DNA of 41,742 nucleotides from Megasphaera sp. AM44-1BH (GCF_003467125.1 NZ_QSFA01000021.1:1-41742); one strand, 5' to 3'. Numbered from the stretch's first letter, positions 8,364-16,462 are shown. The notes: generated from the sequence alone by a model not told the origin. Numbers and translations are program-made.

Positions 8364-9203
8364 ATGAAATTTGTAAAAATGCATGGGTTAGGCAATGATT
8401 TTGTATTCCTGGAAGATAAAAACGGAGCAGATAAAGATTTTTCCGGACTTGCCAGAAAGATGTGTGCTCCTCATACGGGCATTGGCGCCGATGGCATCAT
8501 CGTAATCGTCCCTAGTGATACAGCCGATGTACGCATGCGGATTATTAATGCCGATGGCAGTGAAGCGGAAATGTGCGGCAATGGCATCCGCTGCTTTGCC
8601 AAATATGTATATGATCATGGCATTATCCAGAAAAAAGAATTTGCTGTAGAAACACTGGCAGGCATTATGAAACCGAAAGTAACCGTAGGGGATGACGGCA
8701 AAGTCAGCCTGGTCACCATCAATATGGGAAAACCCTTTACGGACCGTGCCCAGATTCCTATGGAAGGCCCGGCAGGCCCTGTCATTGACGAACCTGTCGA
8801 AATCGATGGAAAAACCTATCGTATTACCAGTCTTCTCATGGGCGTACCCCACACGATGACTTATGTCAAAGATGTAGACGCTGTCAATCTTCCTGAACTG
8901 GGACCTAAATTTGAAACGTATAAAGCCTTTCCCCGCAAGACGAACATGAATTTCGTACAGGTCATAGATGATCATACGATCAAAGTCCATACGTGGGAAC
9001 GCGGAGCTGGTGCCACCCTGGCCTGCGGAACCGGTTCCTGTGCCTGCGCTGTCGGTTCGTTCCTCAATGGCTTTACGGGACGCAGCGTCGATGTCCAGTT
9101 GTATCTCGGTACTCTTCATATCGAATACAATGAAGAAGACGGCAACGTATATATGACCGGTCCGGCTGCTGTTACCTTTACCGGTGAATGGCTGGAAGAC
9201 TGA
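8364..9203 (+). CDS. dapF: Diaminopimelate epimerase
   Basis: Interconverts LL- and meso-diaminopimelate for lysine and peptidoglycan synthesis. At 279 residues it has normal length. The protein opens KMHGLGNDF, and both catalytic cysteines are present: Cys71 in EMCGNGIRC and Cys221 in ACGTGSCACAV. The ATG at 8364 is chosen because GGAGG precedes it by 8 bases and homologues start at this MKFVKMHG; an upstream in-frame ATG at 8349 lies before the ribosome site. It is a single-gene unit followed by a terminator. Confidence 0.97.
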   Translation: MKFVKMHGLGNDFVFLEDKNGADKDFSGLARKMCAPHTGIGADGIIVIVPSDTADVRMRIINADGSEAEMCGNGIRCFAKYVYDHGIIQKKEFAVETLAGIMKPKVTVGDDGKVSLVTINMGKPFTDRAQIPMEGPAGPVIDEPVEIDGKTYRITSLLMGVPHTMTYVKDVDAVNLPELGPKFETYKAFPRKTNMNFVQVIDDHTIKVHTWERGAGATLACGTGSCACAVGSFLNGFTGRSVDVQLYLGTLHIEYNEEDGNVYMTGPAAVTFTGEWLED

Positions 9204-9223
9204 AAACTATAGAAGAAATGAAA

Positions 9224-9252
9224 GGGCTGTCCTGGAGACGGCTCTTTTTTTC
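9224..9252 (+). terminator. Rho-independent terminator after dapF
   Basis: An 8-pair hairpin (GGGCTGTC with GACGGCTC, two G-U) with a 5-base loop is followed by eight T. Confidence 0.8.
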
Positions 9253-9273
9253 GTGTCACCGGAGCAGTAAATA

Positions 9274-9282
9274 TGCTATACT
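9274..9282 (+). promoter_or_regulatory. Extended -10 promoter for the ROK–sfsA pair
   Basis: TGC-TATACT lies about 62 bases before the ROK-family start codon. No good -35 is seen. Confidence 0.4.
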
Positions 9283-9344
9283 AGAAAAGAATGCCAGTAA
9301 GGTTTTCTGTCAGATATAACCGATATGCGAAGGGATGTGTGCCT

Positions 9345-10229
9345 ATGAACTATATATGTGCCGATATCCGTACGGATATGATTGTTTATAGTCTGGCTGA
9401 CGAAAGGGGAACGTTGTCAGACTCCAAAGGAATCCCTGTAACGGAGAAAGACTGGAAGTCGGTAGTGCAGGCACTTCATTCTATAGTCCGTTCTTATGAC
9501 GGAGAAGAAAAACTGGACGGACTGGCTCTGTCGGTTCCCTGTCTGGTCGAACCGGGAGAAGGTATCATCCTTTCCGGAGAGGAACAGGGTCAGGACTATC
9601 ATCTGGCAGAATCGGTGACGGCAGCCTGCGGACTCCCGTGCAGTGTGGAAAATACGGTCAAATGCACGGCTCTGGGGGAATACTGGCTCGGTGCCGGACA
9701 GCGGTCCCATCTGCTGTTCTGCCTGAGCATGGGAAACCGTATCAGCGGTGCTGCTGTCATCGATGGATGTATACTCCATGGTGCTTCTTTCAGCGCCGGA
9801 GAAATCGGTTATATGAAAATCGGTTCTTCCGTGACCTTTGGCGAAGCCGCCTCCATACAAGCCCTTCTTCAGAATGTCGCTGCAGCCCGGCAGGTTCCGG
9901 CATCCTCGCTGGATGAGAAAAAGCTGTTCCGTCAGGCAAAAAGCGGTGATGCTGTGGCAGTCATGGCAATCCGCCGCCTTGTCGATCATATGGCTGCCGG
10001 GATTGCCAATATCTGCTATCTTTACAATCCCGATATGGTCATCATCAGCGGCAGTCTGGCGGCCCAGATGCGGTATGTCCGGCCCCTTCTCATGGGAGAA
10101 CTCAAAAAAAGACTCCGACCCATGGTATATGAACATACGCGCGTCACCTTTGCTCATCTGGGAGAAACGGCAGCCCTGACCGGCGCACTATATTGGTTAT
10201 TACAGAAAGTACGTCACCATGATATATAA
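9345..10229 (+). CDS. Degenerate ROK-family protein (probable pseudokinase)
   Basis: The 294-residue protein follows the ROK sugar-kinase fold from end to end, with ALGEYWLGAGQ, a GEIGY segment and the final LGETAALTGAL. However, each catalytic site appears changed when compared with B. subtilis GlcK: the phosphate-1 loop DxGGT reads DIRTD, the ENDAN motif that carries the catalytic aspartate reads ENTVK, the phosphate-2 GTGxGGG region reads GNRISGA, the zinc-ligand histidine after GEIG is tyrosine and the CxCGxxGCxE cluster is missing. It is therefore unlikely to phosphorylate a sugar and may bind a ligand or a partner. There is no N-terminal DNA-binding domain. The ATG at 9345 has AAGGGA upstream. 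The end overlaps the next gene by 11 bases, implying translational coupling. Confidence 0.8.
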   Translation: MNYICADIRTDMIVYSLADERGTLSDSKGIPVTEKDWKSVVQALHSIVRSYDGEEKLDGLALSVPCLVEPGEGIILSGEEQGQDYHLAESVTAACGLPCSVENTVKCTALGEYWLGAGQRSHLLFCLSMGNRISGAAVIDGCILHGASFSAGEIGYMKIGSSVTFGEAASIQALLQNVAAARQVPASSLDEKKLFRQAKSGDAVAVMAIRRLVDHMAAGIANICYLYNPDMVIISGSLAAQMRYVRPLLMGELKKRLRPMVYEHTRVTFAHLGETAALTGALYWLLQKVRHHDI

Positions 10230-11367
10230 AGAACCTGTAGAAATTGGATATTTTATCAGCCGGCCCAACCGGTTCATCGCCTTTGTTTCTATCCATGGCA
10301 GAGAAGAACGCTGTCATATGCCGAATCCGGGACGGATGTGGGAATTGTTGTACCCGGGTACGAAGCTCTATGTCCGGCACAGTGCCAAGCCGGGACGGCG
10401 GACGGCCTGGGATGTAGTGGGAGTGGAGCGGGACGGCGTGCCCATCCTCCTCGATACCCAGTATAACAACGATACGGCGGCCCGCCTGATTGCAGAAAAA
10501 AAGATTCCGGGATGGGAAGACTGGCAGCTCCTGCGCCGGGAAGTTACCGTCGGGGACAGCCGGTTTGATCTGCTTCTGGGACGGGGAAAAGAATTATTTT
10601 ATGTAGAAGTCAAATCGTGTACTCTGTTCAGTCGCACGGGGGCTATGTTTCCTGACGCAGTCACGGCACGGGGACGCAAACATATCCTGGAACTGGCGGC
10701 CATGCACCGTCAGGGCATTCATACGGGACTGTTGTTTCTTGTACACTGGGACCGGGCCCGCTGGTTCCTGCCCGATTATCATACAGATCCCGATTTTGCC
10801 TCGGCGTTCATGGAAGCTGCGCCGGATCTGGACTGGAAGGCGCTGGCTCTTTCGTGGGACCCGTCCTTTACGGAACCGTCACCGGCACGACTTCTTTCCT
10901 ATCCTGAAGACGTTCTTATAAGGGAACATCATGACTGTGGCGATTATCTCTTTGTCATGCATCTGAAAGAGACGGAAGACATTGTCATCGGGGCCAGAGG
11001 CAGCCTGCATTTTCCAGCCGGATATTACGTGTATACGGGATCAGCCCGGAAACATCTTACTGCCCGTCTGGCCCGTCATCAGCGGCGCCGCAAGAACATG
11101 CACTGGCATATCGATTATCTGCGTCAGTATGCTGATGTTGTTGCGGCCATTCCCATACGGACGACTCAGGACCTGGAGCATGATCTGGCTCATGCCGTCG
11201 ATAGTATTGCCATGTGGCGGATAGAAGGCTTTGGTTGTACCGATTGTGACTGCGCCAGTCATTTATTTGGCTTTTCAGAAAATCCCGTCCATCTGCCTTC
11301 CTTCATTCAGATCGTCGAAGATTTCCGCATGAACCGTCTGGATGACGAGATATATGCCGGTATTTGA
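10219..11367 (+). CDS. sfsA: SfsA nuclease fused to a DUF123 (GIY-YIG-like) domain
   Basis: The 382-residue protein has two nuclease-related parts. Residues 1 to about 225 are SfsA: MPNPGRMWELL, the DSRFDLLL...VEVKSCTL segment with a D...ExK pattern, and FPDAVTARGRKHILEL. Residues about 235-365 are DUF123, a GIY-YIG relative also called Uri: GYYVYTGSA, RHQRRRKNMHWHIDYL and the cysteine-rich signature GFGCTDCDCASHLF. SfsA of E. coli was first described for maltose metabolism and is now annotated as a DNA/RNA nuclease; the fusion suggests nucleic-acid processing with two active sites. The start overlaps the ROK gene, with no separate promoter. Confidence 0.9.
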   Translation: MIYKEPVEIGYFISRPNRFIAFVSIHGREERCHMPNPGRMWELLYPGTKLYVRHSAKPGRRTAWDVVGVERDGVPILLDTQYNNDTAARLIAEKKIPGWEDWQLLRREVTVGDSRFDLLLGRGKELFYVEVKSCTLFSRTGAMFPDAVTARGRKHILELAAMHRQGIHTGLLFLVHWDRARWFLPDYHTDPDFASAFMEAAPDLDWKALALSWDPSFTEPSPARLLSYPEDVLIREHHDCGDYLFVMHLKETEDIVIGARGSLHFPAGYYVYTGSARKHLTARLARHQRRRKNMHWHIDYLRQYADVVAAIPIRTTQDLEHDLAHAVDSIAMWRIEGFGCTDCDCASHLFGFSENPVHLPSFIQIVEDFRMNRLDDEIYAGI

Positions 11368-11401
11368 ATTACAGTTATAGAATTATATTCTAAAAATATA
11401 G

Positions 11402-11437
11402 AAGCCGTGGCAAAAAAGGCTGGCCACGGCTTATTTC
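11402..11437 (+). terminator. Terminator after sfsA
   Basis: AAGCCGTGGC pairs perfectly with GCCACGGCTT around an 11-base loop; the tail TTATTTCT is only moderately T-rich. Confidence 0.65.
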
Positions 11438-11439
11438 TA

Positions 11440-11448
11440 TGGTATAAT
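11440..11448 (+). promoter_or_regulatory. Extended -10 promoter for the HD-domain gene
   Basis: TGG-TATAAT begins three bases after the preceding terminator, 40 bases before the start codon. The -35 position falls inside the terminator stem. Confidence 0.5.
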
Positions 11449-11487
11449 AAATACTAATCTAATGTAAATACAGGGGGTATATAAAAC

Positions 11488-12075
11488 ATGGAAAGAGCAG
11501 AAGCACTAGCTTTACTTCGCAAATATAACGGGGAACCGTTCCATATCATGCATGGCCTTACCGTCGAAGGTGTCATGCGCTGGTATGCCAAGGAACTGGG
11601 ATACGGCGATGACGTCGATTTCTGGGGGCTCGTAGGACTGCTCCATGATATTGATTTTGAAAAATATCCGGAACAGCATTGCAAAAAGGCGCCGGAACTC
11701 CTCGCTGAAATCCATGCCGATGATAAACTGATCCACGGTGTCGTCAGCCATGGATACGGCCTGACTGTCGATGTCAAACCGGAACATATGATGGAAAAGG
11801 TGCTTTACGCTGCAGACGAACTGACTGGCCTTATCTGGGCCGCTGCCAAGATGCGTCCATCGAAAAGCACAAAAGATATGGAAGTCAAAAGCCTGAAAAA
11901 GAAATTCAAAGACAAACGGTTTGCCGCCGGCTGTTCCCGGGACGTCATCAAAAACGGTGCAGAAATGCTGGGCTGGGATTTGAATGACCTCTTTGAAAAA
12001 ACGATTCTGGCTATGCGTTCCTGCGAAGATTCGGCACGGAAAGAATGTCTGGAACTGACAGGGGTAGAAGAATAA
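11488..12075 (+). CDS. HD-domain phosphohydrolase family protein
   Basis: The 195-residue protein contains an HD domain: His22, the LLHDIDFEKYPE motif with His53-Asp54, further histidines at 83 and 88 and a later aspartate in YAADELTGL. HD enzymes are metal-dependent phosphohydrolases, often acting on nucleotides; the substrate here cannot be told from sequence. It is a single gene with its own promoter, a good AGGGGGT ribosome site and a terminator shared with the convergent phosphoribosyltransferase. Confidence 0.85.
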   Translation: MERAEALALLRKYNGEPFHIMHGLTVEGVMRWYAKELGYGDDVDFWGLVGLLHDIDFEKYPEQHCKKAPELLAEIHADDKLIHGVVSHGYGLTVDVKPEHMMEKVLYAADELTGLIWAAAKMRPSKSTKDMEVKSLKKKFKDKRFAAGCSRDVIKNGAEMLGWDLNDLFEKTILAMRSCEDSARKECLELTGVEE

Positions 12076-12084
12076 AAATCGTTC

Positions 12085-12127
12085 AGGAGACCGCCTGATG
12101 GATTGTCATCGGGCAGTCTCCTTTTTC
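12085..12127. terminator. Bidirectional terminator
   Basis: A long hairpin (about 16 pairs with two wobbles) starting AGGAGACCGCC and ending TCTCCTTTTT separates the convergent HD and phosphoribosyltransferase genes. Confidence 0.75.
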
Positions 12128-12716
12128 ATTCACTGTAATCCGGTACAGGCAGTGTCTTCAGGAAATAATACGAAGGCAGGGTTGCCAGCCGTTTGTCTTT
12201 TTCACAATCTTCATCAAAAATAGCAAAGAAAGAAGCCCGCACGTTTACATTTTCCAATACGTTGTGGATGGCAATAAGGGTCTTGCCTGTGCTCGACACG
12301 TCGTCGAGGACCAGGACTTGTTTTCCTTCCATCATCCGTGCCTTATCTTCTGTCAGATACAGGTGTTCCAGTCCGTTATGGGTGCGTGACTGATAGGTGC
12401 CGCTCCAGAACGGATGCTGTTCCTCATCAGCAGATAAGGATTTGCGGAGCATAATGACCTGGCAGCCATTCATAAAGGCCAGCTGTGTTGCCAGCGTAAT
12501 GCAACGGCATTCGGGCGTTACGATGATATCGATATGATTGCTGATATTGTGGTTCATGTAACGGTTGGCTTCCACTGCGGCATCATGCATCAAATATGGG
12601 TTATGTATAAAATCGACCTTGATCAGGCTGCTGCCGCCGGCTCCCTGGCAGACAGGCAGCGTATATACGTGATGGTTAAATTCTACTTTATAGGTTGATT
12701 CAGGCGATGGGGCCAT
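12126..12716 (-). CDS. Phosphoribosyltransferase-domain protein
   Basis: The 196-residue type I phosphoribosyltransferase shows the PRPP loop VLVLDDVSSTGKT (Asp138, Asp139, Thr146) and a mid-protein IIVTPECRCI segment where adenine/xanthine phosphoribosyltransferases carry VxGxExRG-like motifs. The base recognised is unclear; adenine or xanthine salvage is plausible, but a regulator of the PurR type is excluded by the absence of a helix-turn-helix. The ATG at 12716 has a near-perfect GGGAGGTGAT ribosome site. It is a single-gene unit, divergent from the GtrA gene. Confidence 0.8.
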   Translation of the reverse strand: MAPSPESTYKVEFNHHVYTLPVCQGAGGSSLIKVDFIHNPYLMHDAAVEANRYMNHNISNHIDIIVTPECRCITLATQLAFMNGCQVIMLRKSLSADEEQHPFWSGTYQSRTHNGLEHLYLTEDKARMMEGKQVLVLDDVSSTGKTLIAIHNVLENVNVRASFFAIFDEDCEKDKRLATLPSYYFLKTLPVPDYSE

Positions 12717-12773
12717 ATTCTATCACCTCCCTGGGACACTACACACATTAAGTATACATTTTTTTAAATAATT

Positions 12774-12815
12774 ATGCTATAGAAATGATAAAATTTATAG
12801 CATTTATTTTTTATA
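12774..12815 (+). other. Hairpin with T-rich tail between divergent genes
   Basis: ATGCTATA pairs with TATAGCAT around a 14-base loop and is followed by a T-rich tract. Its placement between divergent genes argues against a normal terminator. A TATAAT at 12821-12826 could be the -10 of the GtrA gene. The purpose of the hairpin is unknown. Confidence 0.3.
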
Positions 12816-12885
12816 TGTCCTATAATAAAAATATACTATAACAATCGCTGGCACAGATACAGGAAATCACTGCGGAAAGGACCGT

Positions 12886-13335
12886 ATGAAACAGAAAAAG
12901 ATTTTTGGATTTGACTATACAAACAACGAGTACATGAAATTGTTCATGTATCTTCTGGTCGGCGGCAGCGCGGCTCTCCTGGAATGGGGGCTGTTCTATC
13001 TGATTTTCCAGGCCCTGACCGGAGCATCCGTGTTTTCTCTGCAGACGCAGAATGTACTGGCAGCGACGACCTTGGCTTTTGCCATTTCGACATTGTACCA
13101 CTATATTCTCTGTAACGTCTTTGTGTTTGACAGTGGCAGCCGCTATCAGCGCGGTGCGGAAATTTCTCTCGTATTTCTCGTCAGTGTCATCGGACTGGGG
13201 TGGAACCTGCTTCTCATGTGGATTTTCACATCGCCGTCCATCCTGGGACTGCCGCCGCTTCCGGCAAAAATCATGGCCAGCGCTATTGTGACCGTATGGA
13301 ATTATTTGTCACGTAAAAAATGGATTTTTAAATAA
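12886..13335 (+). CDS. GtrA-family membrane protein
   Basis: The 149-residue protein has four predicted membrane helices (around residues 20-40, 52-75, 92-112 and 120-140) and ends in NYLSRKKWIF, the usual C-terminal signature of GtrA-like proteins. Members help move lipid-linked sugars across the inner membrane during polysaccharide or lipopolysaccharide modification, which suits an outer-membraned organism. It lies 17 bases before the RocB-like peptidase, with which it probably shares a transcript, although no functional link is obvious. Confidence 0.88.
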   Translation: MKQKKIFGFDYTNNEYMKLFMYLLVGGSAALLEWGLFYLIFQALTGASVFSLQTQNVLAATTLAFAISTLYHYILCNVFVFDSGSRYQRGAEISLVFLVSVIGLGWNLLLMWIFTSPSILGLPPLPAKIMASAIVTVWNYLSRKKWIFK

Positions 13336-13352
13336 AAAAAGGGGATGGGGTT

Positions 13353-14903
13353 ATGGAAAAAGAGCAGCGTGTATTAGATATCCTGAAAGAAATGATTGCC
13401 ATCGACAGTGAAACAAATACGGCCAAGGAAGTCGATATGGAAAAGTATCTGCAGAAAAAACTGTCCTCCATGGGAGATATGGTAAAGGTCAGTCTCATGC
13501 GTGTCCCCAACGATCCGGCCGGCCGGTCTGTCGTCTGCGGGTTTATACCGGGGCGGAAAAAAGACACGGTCATTTTCCTCAATCATCACGATGTCGTCGG
13601 TACAGAGGCGTATGGCATCCTGCGGGATGATGCCTTTTCTCCGGACAGACTACTGCAGGAACTGATACAGTTTGAAAAAGACGAATCCGTCCTTTCCGAC
13701 TTAAAGAGCGGCGAATGGATGGTCGGACGCGGTTCCTGCGATATGAAGGGCGGAGCGGCAGCCCAGCTGGCGGTATTCGAAGAATATGCGGCCCAGGGGG
13801 GCGGTGAAGCCGGACTGCTTTTTGTCTCCCTGCCTGACGAAGAATCGTACTCGACGGGAATGCGGACAGCAGTGCCTGTATTGAAGGAACTGCGTGATAC
13901 GTATGGACTCATTTACCGCGTCCTCATCAATAGTGAACCAAACGAAAAAGAAAACGGGAAAATCGTGGCTTTTACTGGTTCAGTAGGAAAGCTCCTGCCT
14001 GTTGTCATCGTACAGGGAAAATCAGTTCATGTAGGCAATTATCAGCAGGGAATCAATCCGCTGGGGGTGTTGTCACGTATCGTAGCGGAAACAGAAGGAG
14101 ATGCGTCTCTGGCCGATACCTGTGGTGACGAAATGACGCCGCCGCCGGCCTGGATTTTTCAGCGGGACCGCAAAGACAAATATGACGTATCCCTGCCGCA
14201 CCGGGCTGCTGCCTGTGCCAATTTCATGACCTATACGAAGACACCGGAGGACGTCATGTATCTGCTGAGAAATGTGGCCCAGAAAGCCGTTGCAGACGCC
14301 CTGAGCCATACCGGTCCCGGCCTTTCGATGGAAGTCATGACCAGTGCCGAACTGCTGAAACGGGCGGAAGACTATCCGGGATTTGATGTATTCTATGAAA
14401 ATGCCAAAAACAACAGTTTTATCCGCTTTCAGAAAGGAGAAACGTCTTACGCCCAGGAAACGATACGCCTGATAGAAGCCGTCCTCGATTTTACGGGCAT
14501 GAATCAGCCTATGGTCATCATTACCTTTGCCCCGCCATATTATCCGGCAGCAGATAGTCTGATTCTCCATGATGGGCGGTACGACGGGCTGCGGCAGGTC
14601 ATCGGGGAAATGACGGATATCCGCTATGACCATTATTTCAACGGTGTCTCCGACTGCAGCTATTGCTGTGTCGATCCGAATCTGGATGAATCACTGCTGG
14701 AACATAATTTACCTCTGTGGGGAAAGTCCTATGGATTTGATTTCAGCGCTATGGAAGAAATGCAGATACCCTTCCTGCTCCTGGGGCCATGGGGAAAAGA
14801 CCTGCATGAACGGACTGAACGGGTCAATATAGACAGTGTATCCTCCCGGCTTCCTAATGTATTGCGTAAGGTTATAAGCTATGTAGGCGAAACGGCAGAA
14901 TAG
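13353..14903 (+). CDS. M20-family metallopeptidase, RocB-like
   Basis: The 516-residue cytosolic zinc hydrolase shows the M20 metal sites NHHDVV, GRGSCDMKGG and the catalytic/metal pair in LPDEESYSTG. Length and layout fit the RocB branch (arginine-utilisation protein), which is longer than usual M20 dipeptidases owing to inserts after the metal centre. Substrate is not established even for RocB itself; an amide or N-acyl amino acid bond is likely. A GGGGATGGGG stretch serves as ribosome site. No terminator is seen immediately after it; the next 160 bases hold the ompA promoter. Confidence 0.85.
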   Translation: MEKEQRVLDILKEMIAIDSETNTAKEVDMEKYLQKKLSSMGDMVKVSLMRVPNDPAGRSVVCGFIPGRKKDTVIFLNHHDVVGTEAYGILRDDAFSPDRLLQELIQFEKDESVLSDLKSGEWMVGRGSCDMKGGAAAQLAVFEEYAAQGGGEAGLLFVSLPDEESYSTGMRTAVPVLKELRDTYGLIYRVLINSEPNEKENGKIVAFTGSVGKLLPVVIVQGKSVHVGNYQQGINPLGVLSRIVAETEGDASLADTCGDEMTPPPAWIFQRDRKDKYDVSLPHRAAACANFMTYTKTPEDVMYLLRNVAQKAVADALSHTGPGLSMEVMTSAELLKRAEDYPGFDVFYENAKNNSFIRFQKGETSYAQETIRLIEAVLDFTGMNQPMVIITFAPPYYPAADSLILHDGRYDGLRQVIGEMTDIRYDHYFNGVSDCSYCCVDPNLDESLLEHNLPLWGKSYGFDFSAMEEMQIPFLLLGPWGKDLHERTERVNIDSVSSRLPNVLRKVISYVGETAE

Positions 14904-14942
14904 AGCAAACCGTAATTCTTTTTTATTGTACTTTCTAGAAAA

Positions 14943-14976
14943 TTGTAACAAAACTGTAACAATCAAGTGGTAGTAT
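14943..14976 (+). promoter_or_regulatory. Pho-box-like operator and -10 of the ompA promoter
   Basis: Two 7-base direct repeats TTGTAAC and CTGTAAC are separated by AAAA, followed by AATC, and the second repeat ends exactly 10 bases before TAGTAT, a possible -10. This is the layout of PhoB-type boxes in other bacteria, where the box replaces the -35. A third GTAACA lies at 14983-14988. The binding protein is inferred to be an OmpR/PhoB-family response regulator. Confidence 0.4.
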
Positions 14977-15063
14977 AAAGACGTAACAAAGGTCCGTAAT
15001 GATTTTTTATTAGAAATTGTTATGAATCAATGATGCATTTATTTATGAAAGCGTGGGATACTT

Positions 15064-16161
15064 ATGATGAAAAAGAAAGTATTGGCACTCGTTGCTGCGG
15101 CAGCGTGCGTATCTTCGTTTGCGTTTGCAACTCCGCAGACACAGTTTGAACAGGGCCAGTGGCAGATCGACCTCGGCGCCTGGAATCCGAAGGCTGAAGT
15201 AGATTCTTCCAACTGGTATAATGGCAGTGGAGATGTAAGCTCTGATTCCAAATGGAATTTCCAGGGCGGTCTTTCTTATGCTTTTACGGACAAATTGGCC
15301 TTGCAGTATAACTACTATGGCCTGAAAACTGAAGGCAATCATGAAACAGCAGGTTATAAGACAGATGGCGACGAACACGAAGTCAACCTCGTCTATGGCC
15401 TTAACAAGAACTTTGCTGTATTCGCCGGCTGGAACCGTATCAATAACGACCTCGGCGGTTGGAGCGATACCAATAACGTTGCTCAGATCGGCCTTATCGC
15501 CAAAGCTCCGCTTGCCAAGAATTTCGACATCTATGCTAAAGGCGCTCTCGGCACGAAGAACACTTCTATGTGGGAAGCAGGCCTCGGCTACAGCATTACG
15601 CCGGACCTCGACATCAGCGCCGGTTACCGTTACCTCAACACGAAACTGGCTGACAAAGGTGAAATCGGCCTGAAAGACGATGCCAACATTTCCTATAAAG
15701 GCTTTATCGCCGGCCTGTCCTATCGTTTCGGTGGCGGCCACAAAGCAGCTCCGGTAGAAGAAGCTCCGGCTCCTGTCTATGAAGCTCCGGCTCCGGCTCC
15801 CGTAGAAGCTCCGCATGTATATAATGATTACTATCTCGACAGCATCCACTTCGGATTCGACGAAGATCAGCCGCTTGCTTCTGAACAGGGCAAACTCGAC
15901 AACTTCGTATCCGTTGCCAAAGCCAACCCGACAGAACAGTTCAAACTGACAGGTAATACAGACTCCAAGGGCAGCGATGCATACAACACGGATCTTTCCA
16001 AACGCCGTGTAGATAATGTAGCTCAGTATGCTGTCAATAATGGCGTACCGGCTTCTCAGATGATCCTGGATTACAAATCCTTCCATGATCCTGTAGCCAG
16101 CAACGATACCGATCAGGGCCGTGCTGACAACCGCCGTGTTGATATCTGGGAACATAAATAA
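15064..16161 (+). CDS. OmpA-family outer-membrane protein
   Basis: The 365-residue protein has a signal peptide (MMKKK, hydrophobic stretch, cleavage near AFA-TPQ at 22/23), an eight-strand-like beta-barrel to about residue 225, a Pro/Ala-rich linker (about 230-255) and a C-terminal OmpA peptidoglycan-binding domain. The latter shows NTDSKGSDAYNTDLSKRRVD, with the aspartate and arginine that hold diaminopimelate. It would tie the outer membrane to the wall. Codon use (AAC, GGC, CTC, CCG, AAA strongly preferred) differs from neighbours and suggests very high expression. The start could equally be the second ATG (15067); the ribosome site is weak for so strong a gene. It is a single-gene unit with its own terminator. 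Confidence 0.92.
   Translation: MMKKKVLALVAAAACVSSFAFATPQTQFEQGQWQIDLGAWNPKAEVDSSNWYNGSGDVSSDSKWNFQGGLSYAFTDKLALQYNYYGLKTEGNHETAGYKTDGDEHEVNLVYGLNKNFAVFAGWNRINNDLGGWSDTNNVAQIGLIAKAPLAKNFDIYAKGALGTKNTSMWEAGLGYSITPDLDISAGYRYLNTKLADKGEIGLKDDANISYKGFIAGLSYRFGGGHKAAPVEEAPAPVYEAPAPAPVEAPHVYNDYYLDSIHFGFDEDQPLASEQGKLDNFVSVAKANPTEQFKLTGNTDSKGSDAYNTDLSKRRVDNVAQYAVNNGVPASQMILDYKSFHDPVASNDTDQGRADNRRVDIWEHK
15759..15813 (+). repeat. Short direct repeats encoding the OmpA Pro/Ala linker
   Basis: GAAGCTCCGGCTCC recurs with small variations (EAPAP units), a sequence prone to slippage and therefore possibly variable in length between strains. Confidence 0.6.
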
Positions 16162-16174
16162 GAATAAGATGTAT

Positions 16175-16207
16175 AAAAAGGCCTGCCTTATGAGACGGGC
16201 CTTTTTT
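16175..16207 (+). terminator. Terminator after ompA
   Basis: AAAAAGGCC pairs with GGCCTTTTT and the hairpin ends in a run of six T. Confidence 0.8.
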
Positions 16208-16233
16208 ATACCGGTTTTACAATGTAAAAATGC

Positions 16234-16262
16234 TTGCTATTTTTCCATTTATACGATATAAT
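16234..16262 (+). promoter_or_regulatory. Strong promoter of the SRP RNA gene
   Basis: TTGCTA and a perfect TATAAT are spaced by 17 bases, placing the RNA start near 16270-16280, just before the base-paired end of the RNA. Confidence 0.8.
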
Positions 16263-16279
16263 TACATAGCTAACAGAAT

Positions 16280-16422
16280 AAAAGTACTGGTGCGTGGCAA
16301 TCCGTTGGGACTTGTGCAATGGGAACCTATGAACCTCGTCAGGTCCGAGAGGAAGCAGCGATAAGTAGTCATTTCCATGTGCCATGAGGCAACCTGACGG
16401 GTTGTCATACACGAGTACTTTT
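16280..16422 (+). ncRNA. ffs: Signal recognition particle RNA (bacterial small form)
   Basis: The highly conserved SRP54/Ffh-binding apex is present: GTCAGGTCC, a GAGA tetraloop, GGAAGCAGC. The flanks fold back as a long rod: AAAAGTACT at the 5' end pairs perfectly with AGTACTTTT at 16414-16422, and the next 12 positions pair with few mismatches. The paired ends give about 143 nt, longer than the 114-nt E. coli 4.5S RNA but much shorter than the Bacillus form with its Alu domain. Location directly upstream of dnaX is the usual one in Firmicutes. It has its own promoter and terminator. Confidence 0.93.
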
Positions 16423-16431
16423 CAGTTGGTC

Positions 16432-16462
16432 AAAGCAGCTATGCCGTTAGCTGCTTTTTTTT
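16432..16462 (+). terminator. Terminator of the SRP RNA
   Basis: AGCAGCTA pairs perfectly with TAGCTGCT, followed by eight T, 23 bases before dnaX. Confidence 0.85.

Noticed and set aside
15043..16155. 370-codon frame antisense to ompA
   Set aside because: Strong codon bias in ompA removes stop codons from the opposite strand; there is no start signal.
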